From positions 1 to 10,201 of the forward strand of contig JBAPRR010000021.1 of the NCBI GenBank assembly GCA_049281195.1: 10,201 nucleotides of DNA, given 5' to 3'. The stretch is from JBAPRR01 sp049281195 (lineage in GTDB: Bacteria; Actinomycetota; Acidimicrobiia; Acidimicrobiales; CAVXTF01). The notes below the pieces were generated by a model that was not told the origin of the DNA, searched no databases, and saw nothing but the letters and a program-made list of their open reading frames with translations. Shown in pieces: positions 6,257 to 10,201 of this stretch (positions are counted from its first letter, which is position 1; every line of letters starts with the position of its first letter). The position numbers and the translations under genes were made by a program.

Positions 6257-7126
6257 ATGACCGCAACCCTCCCTCAGACCAACGTGACCTCGCCGCCGGC
6301 GGAGGAGGACTCAGGGCGCGTCGGGATCAAGTGGGTCGTCCTCGACACGCTTACGGTCACCAAGCGCAACCTGATCGCATTCACCCGCGTTCCAGAAGCG
6401 CTCTTCTTTTCGAGCATCCAGCCGATCATGTTCGTGCTGTTGTTCCGCTATGTGTTCGGCGGAGCGATCCGCACGCCCGGCTTCCCGTACGTCGACTACA
6501 TGATGCCCGGCATATTCGTGCAGACCGTGTCGTTCGGCGCCATGAACACGGCCATCGGGATCGCGGAAGACCTCCAAAAGGGTTTGATCGAACGCTTCAG
6601 GGCACTTCCGATGGCCCGCTCGGCGGTGTTGGCCGGACGGACCACGTCTGATCTCCTGCGCAACATCGGCGTCGTGGTGCTGCTCACGCTCATCGGTTAC
6701 GCAGTCGGCTTCCGGATCGGCACCAACATCCCCGAGTACATCTGCGGGGCGCTTCTGATCCTCGGATTCGCATATGCGCTCAGCTGGGGAGCCGCCGTCA
6801 TCGGTCTCAGCGCGACCAACAGCGAGACGGCGCAGTTGATGGGATTCCCGATCCTGCTTCCTCTCACCTTCGCGTCTTCTGCGTTCGTCCCGGTTTCGAC
6901 CATGCCTGGATGGCTCCAAGCCTTCGCCCAACACCAGCCGGTCACCATCGTGATCAACGCAGCCAGAGCGCTGATGAACGGCCATCCGGCGACCTCGGCA
7001 GCAACCGCCCATCTGTTCTCGACCACGTCCACGGGGACGGCCGTGTGGCAGGCCCTGGCGTGGATAGGCGGGATCCTTATCGTGCTCGTGCCCCTTGCAG
7101 TGCGCCGTTACAGAAAGCGCGTCTAA
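6257..7126 (+). CDS. ABC-2 type exporter permease, DrrB-like
   Basis: This 289-residue membrane protein is the partner of the preceding ATPase. A cytoplasmic N-terminus of about 45 residues precedes six predicted membrane segments at roughly 48-67, 83-103, 133-152, 162-183, 194-214 and 263-281. The chain ends in a basic cytoplasmic tail (RRYRKRV). The loop EDLQKGLIERFRALPMARSA (104-123) is the conserved ABC-2 coupling region that contacts the ATPase. FASSAFVPVSTMPGWLQAFAQHQPVT (205-230) is the characteristic DrrB-type motif before the last helix. The start is ATG at 6257, 4 bp after the ATPase stop, which implies translational coupling. Two of each subunit would form the working exporter. The substrate is unknown; family members export drugs, polyketides, glycolipids or similar molecules. 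Confidence 0.94.
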   Translation: MTATLPQTNVTSPPAEEDSGRVGIKWVVLDTLTVTKRNLIAFTRVPEALFFSSIQPIMFVLLFRYVFGGAIRTPGFPYVDYMMPGIFVQTVSFGAMNTAIGIAEDLQKGLIERFRALPMARSAVLAGRTTSDLLRNIGVVVLLTLIGYAVGFRIGTNIPEYICGALLILGFAYALSWGAAVIGLSATNSETAQLMGFPILLPLTFASSAFVPVSTMPGWLQAFAQHQPVTIVINAARALMNGHPATSAATAHLFSTTSTGTAVWQALAWIGGILIVLVPLAVRRYRKRV

Positions 7127-7147
7127 CCGAAGAGGAGATTCACCGGC

Positions 7148-9835
7148 ATGTCACCCACCCCCGCGAACGGCTCCGACAGCTTCAGTTCCAAGTCGACCAT
7201 GTCGATCGGCGGACGCAGCTTGAAGGTTCACCGTCTTGACGCGCTCTCCGACCGGTTCCAGGTCGAGAAGCTTCCTTTCTGCCTGAAGGTTCTGCTGGAG
7301 AACCTTCTGCGCCACGAGGACGGCATCAACGTCCACGCGTCAGATATCGAAGCCGTGGCCGCAGCCACCGCGCCCGGCGCCAAGGCCTCGGCCGGGGGCG
7401 AGATCGGCTTCAGCCCCGAACGGGTGCTCATGCAGGACCTGACCGGTGTTCCCGCGATCGTCGACCTGGCGGCGATGCGCGACGCCATCAGCCAGCTCGG
7501 CGGCGACGCCGGCAAGATCAACCCGCTCGTCCCCGTCGAGCTCGTCGTAGACCACTCGGTGATCGCCGAGTCGTCGGGCCTGCCGACTTCCTTCGCCACG
7601 AACGTCGACATCGAGTACAGCCGCAACCGCGAGCGCTACCAGTTGCTCAAGTGGGCGCAGCAAGCCTTTGACGGTGTGAAGGTCGTGCCGCCGGGTACCG
7701 GCATCTGCCACCAGGTGAACCTGGAGTACCTGGCCCGCGTGGTGTTCGAGACCACCGACGGTTGGGCTTTCCCCGACACGTTGGTAGGGACCGACTCGCA
7801 CACCACGATGGTCAACGGCCTCGGCGTGCTCGGTTGGGGTGTGGGCGGTATCGAGGCCGAGGCCGCAATGTTGGGGCAGGCCATCTCGATGCTCGTGCCC
7901 CCCGTCGTCGGTTTCAAGCTGGAAGGCCAGCTGCCGAGTGGAGTGACCGCAACCGATCTTGTTTTGACGGTCACCCAGATGCTCAGGGCGCACGGGGTGG
8001 TCGGGAAGTTCGTCGAGTTCACCGGGCCCGGTTTGGCCAGCCTTCCCGTCGAGCACAGGGCCACGATCGCCAACATGTCGCCCGAGTACGGAGCGACGTG
8101 CGGGATCTTCCCCATCGACGAAGCCACGCTTACTTACCTTCGCTTCACCGGCCGCTCGGACGATCATGTAGCTCTGGTCGAGGCCTATGCCAAGGAGCAG
8201 GGCATGTGGGCTAACGAGGTCGAACCGACCTTCTCCGAGATATTGGGGCTCGACCTCTCCACCGTCGTCCCCAGCCTGGCCGGTCCATCGCGCCCGCAGG
8301 ACCGGGTCTCTTTGTCCGACGCCAAGACCGGTCTGCACAAGGCACTGGATCAGGCGAGCGGCGGCGCCAAGTCGAACGGTCACAGCGCGGTGGCGACGCT
8401 CGAAGACGGCACGAAGGCCGACCTGACCGATGGGAGCGTGGTGATCGCGGCGATCACCAGTTGCACCAACACCTCGAATCCCTACGTCCTGGTGGCCGCC
8501 GGTCTGGTGGCCAAAAAGGCGGTCGAGCTCGGCCTCAAACAGAAGCCGTGGGTGAAGACCTCTCTCGCGCCTGGATCACGCGTCGTCATGGACTACCTGG
8601 AGCGCGCGAACCTGCTCGAGCCCCTCGACGCTCTCGGCTTCGAACTGGTCGGCTTCGGTTGTACCACTTGCATCGGCAACTCTGGACCGCTGTTGCCGGG
8701 TGTATCGGAGGCGGTTAAAGACGGTTCGCTTTCCGTTGCGTCCGTTCTGTCCGGGAACCGCAACTTCGAAGGCCGGGTCCACAACGAGGTCCGTCTCAAC
8801 TACCTGGCCTCTCCCCCGCTCGTCGTGGCGTACGCGCTGTCAGGGACCATGGACTTCGATCCGGACAATGATCCGATCGCAGAGACTCCTGACGGGCGGC
8901 CGGTCACTCTGGCGGAGCTGTGGCCGAGCGACGCGGAAATAGTCGAAACAGTCCGTGCGTCGGTCACGAACGCCATGTACCGCGAGCGTTACTCGGCCGT
9001 CTACGACGGTGACGAACGTTGGGCCGGGATCGACACCTCCACCGGCGACACCTACGCCTGGGATCCGAACTCGACGTATGCAAAGAGGCCTCCCTACTTC
9101 GACGGGATGGGCATGACGCCGAAGCCCGTCACCGACGTGCACGGTGCGCGGGTTCTGGCCATCCTCGGCGACAGTGTCACCACCGACCACATCTCGCCGG
9201 CCGGGTCGATCGCGGCGAACACCCCCGCGGCGCGTTACCTCGAGGAGCACGGCGTGCAGAGGGCGGACTTCAACTCCTACGGCGCTCGGCGCGGCAACCA
9301 CGAGGTGATGGTGCGCGGTACTTTCGCCAACATCCGCTTGAAGAATCTGCTCGCCCCTGGCACCGAGGGCGGCGTCACACAGCATCAGCCCGACGGGGAA
9401 CAGACCTCGATCTTCGACGCGTCGGTGCGTTACCAGTCAGAAGGGACCCCGCTCGTCGTGCTCGCCGGACGAGAATACGGATCAGGATCCTCTCGTGACT
9501 GGGCCGCCAAGGGACCTTCTCTGCTCGGAGTGCGCGCGGTCATAGCGCAGAGCTTCGAGCGCATCCACCGTTCCAACCTGATCGGCATGGGTGTGCTGCC
9601 GTTGCAGTTCCCCGACGGCGGTTCTGTGGAGAGCCTCGGCCTCACCGGACACGAGGTGTTCGAGATCACCGGAGTCGAAACGCTGAACAACGGGGAGATC
9701 CCGAAAGAGGTTCGGGTCAAAGCCGACTCGGTGTCCTTCAATGCGCGGGTGCGTATCGATACCCCCATGGAGGCCGACTACTACCGCCACGGCGGCATCC
9801 TGCACTACGTGCTTCGCCAGCTCGCCTCGCGCTGA
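7148..9835 (+). CDS. acnA: Aconitate hydratase A (aconitase, [4Fe-4S])
   Basis: This 895-residue single-chain aconitase interconverts citrate and isocitrate through cis-aconitate in the TCA cycle, in the cytoplasm. The three cluster cysteines are present: C439 (ITSCTNTSNP) and C505 and C508 (GFGCTTCIGNSGPL). Other conserved blocks include TLVGTDSHTTMVNGLGVLGWGVGG (211-234), GDSVTTDHISPAG (674-686), ARRGNHEVMVRGTFANIR (713-730) and the substrate-binding GREYGSGSSRDWAAKG (774-789). The length and order of domains 1-3, linker and domain 4 match the AcnA/IRP type. The start is ATG at 7148 with AGGAG 10 bases upstream; a second Met at residue 18 is possible but lacks a better site. It begins 21 bp after the permease stop on the same strand, so read-through from the exporter operon is likely, though a separate promoter inside the permease gene cannot be excluded. 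I see no frameshift and no missing residues. Confidence 0.98.
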   Translation: MSPTPANGSDSFSSKSTMSIGGRSLKVHRLDALSDRFQVEKLPFCLKVLLENLLRHEDGINVHASDIEAVAAATAPGAKASAGGEIGFSPERVLMQDLTGVPAIVDLAAMRDAISQLGGDAGKINPLVPVELVVDHSVIAESSGLPTSFATNVDIEYSRNRERYQLLKWAQQAFDGVKVVPPGTGICHQVNLEYLARVVFETTDGWAFPDTLVGTDSHTTMVNGLGVLGWGVGGIEAEAAMLGQAISMLVPPVVGFKLEGQLPSGVTATDLVLTVTQMLRAHGVVGKFVEFTGPGLASLPVEHRATIANMSPEYGATCGIFPIDEATLTYLRFTGRSDDHVALVEAYAKEQGMWANEVEPTFSEILGLDLSTVVPSLAGPSRPQDRVSLSDAKTGLHKALDQASGGAKSNGHSAVATLEDGTKADLTDGSVVIAAITSCTNTSNPYVLVAAGLVAKKAVELGLKQKPWVKTSLAPGSRVVMDYLERANLLEPLDALGFELVGFGCTTCIGNSGPLLPGVSEAVKDGSLSVASVLSGNRNFEGRVHNEVRLNYLASPPLVVAYALSGTMDFDPDNDPIAETPDGRPVTLAELWPSDAEIVETVRASVTNAMYRERYSAVYDGDERWAGIDTSTGDTYAWDPNSTYAKRPPYFDGMGMTPKPVTDVHGARVLAILGDSVTTDHISPAGSIAANTPAARYLEEHGVQRADFNSYGARRGNHEVMVRGTFANIRLKNLLAPGTEGGVTQHQPDGEQTSIFDASVRYQSEGTPLVVLAGREYGSGSSRDWAAKGPSLLGVRAVIAQSFERIHRSNLIGMGVLPLQFPDGGSVESLGLTGHEVFEITGVETLNNGEIPKEVRVKADSVSFNARVRIDTPMEADYYRHGGILHYVLRQLASR

Positions 9836-9945
9836 CCGACACAGCCGAACACGGTCAACCGCACGCACCGGTCGTAACGATGCGAAGACAAGGTTCTATG
9901 GGTTGACTGACGCGGCGATCCGCACGACAGACTCGGAGAAGAAAC

Positions 9946-10161
9946 TCACTCGACGTAGGGGCAGTGCCTACACCCTGAGTCACAACAAGTTCCGCGTGCT
10001 CCGAGGTACGCCGAGGTGAAGACGAAGTAGCCGGAAACCGGATCGGTGTATCCGTTCCGGCCTTCTTTCAAGGACTGGTGGTGGGCCGCGATGATCTCGT
10101 CACGTTTCGGATGATCCGTGCTCAGGCGCGACGGATGAGGCTCGTCGCTCAAAGGACGCAC
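9946..10161 (-). CDS. DUF5522 family cysteine-rich small protein
   Basis: This 71-residue protein ends in a compact conserved module: GRNGYTDPVSGYFVFTSAYL (34-53), then ARGTCCDSGCRHCPYVE (55-71). C59, C60, C64 and C67 give a CC-x3-C-x2-C pattern that could bind a metal or an iron-sulfur cluster. This TDP-x-G-Y-x-V-F-T-x-x-Y-L and C-x-S-G-C-R-H-C-P-Y layout is that of DUF5522, a family with no known function as far as I am aware. The N-terminal half is polar and charged. The start is taken as GTG at 10161 because GGAGG (10171-10167) lies five bases upstream. The frame remains open to the window edge, so an upstream start outside the window is possible. It converges on the aconitase gene with a 110-bp gap (9836-9945), in which I see no convincing rho-independent terminator. 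Confidence 0.8.
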   Translation of the reverse strand: MRPLSDEPHPSRLSTDHPKRDEIIAAHHQSLKEGRNGYTDPVSGYFVFTSAYLGARGTCCDSGCRHCPYVE

Positions 10162-10201
10162 GCCGTCCTCCGACTCTCCTCGGACGTGCTCGGGCTGTGA
10201 C

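Noticed and set aside
6311..7012. Minus-strand frame of 233 residues opposite the permease gene
   Set aside because: It lies wholly antisense to the membrane protein and its composition (Arg, Asp, His, Glu) is what the complement of a hydrophobic gene gives.
7340..8383. Minus-strand frame of 347 residues opposite the aconitase gene
   Set aside because: It is a GC-skew shadow: the aconitase on the other strand has all family motifs, while this translation is low-complexity in Arg, Gly, Asp and His with no domain.
9836..9945. Possible terminator hairpins (GACCG/CGGTC near 9834-9856 and GCGG/CCGC near 9912-9923)
   Set aside because: The stems are only 4-5 bp, the first has a long loop, and neither is followed by a T run.

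Overview
This window is about 10.2 kb of GC-rich bacterial chromosome with dense, largely strand-alternating genes. Many GTG/TTG starts, an LLM-family flavin oxidoreductase, DrrA/DrrB-type ABC exporter genes, a DUF5522 protein and a single-chain AcnA aconitase all point to Actinomycetota. An acidimicrobial or related environmental lineage is my best guess, but this is inference from gene content and no rRNA is present. I see no tRNA, rRNA, CRISPR array, insertion sequence or phage gene.

Left region (1-3179), oxidative catabolism. A Baeyer-Villiger monooxygenase gene on the minus strand is cut by the left edge. It is divergent from a Rieske non-heme iron oxygenase alpha subunit on the plus strand. 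Their 62-bp shared intergenic segment contains an imperfect 16-bp palindrome of the kind bound by TetR-family regulators, overlapping possible -10 elements for both directions. The Rieske gene ends head-on against an LLM-class flavin oxidoreductase, with the two stop codons directly abutting. Together these suggest a small module for oxidising a cyclic, aromatic or isoprenoid-like compound. The substrate cannot be read from the sequence, and no ferredoxin or reductase partner is present here.

Middle region (3233-5160). A DUF1697 protein diverges from the LLM gene. It is followed by a 49-residue single-pass membrane protein that is easily missed. On the minus strand, a nitroreductase-family flavoprotein is followed by an SRPBCC-fold protein that starts with TTG. 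The 62-bp gap between these two holds 2.5 copies of an 18-bp direct repeat.

Right region (5161-10201). A 108-bp divergent intergenic segment carries three clear copies and one decayed copy of a 21-22 bp repeat, each clear copy containing a CCCA/TGGG inverted repeat. It is a strong candidate for a multi-site operator. On the plus strand it is followed by a tightly spaced ABC-2 exporter pair (DrrA-like ATPase, DrrB-like permease). Only 21 bp downstream is a full-length aconitate hydratase with all three [4Fe-4S] cysteines. Last, on the minus strand, is a small cysteine-rich DUF5522 protein.

Most of the window is ordinary metabolic and transport gene content. The features most worth a second look are the two regulatory-looking intergenic regions, the small membrane protein and the DUF5522 protein. 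I did not find convincing evidence of a wholly new system.
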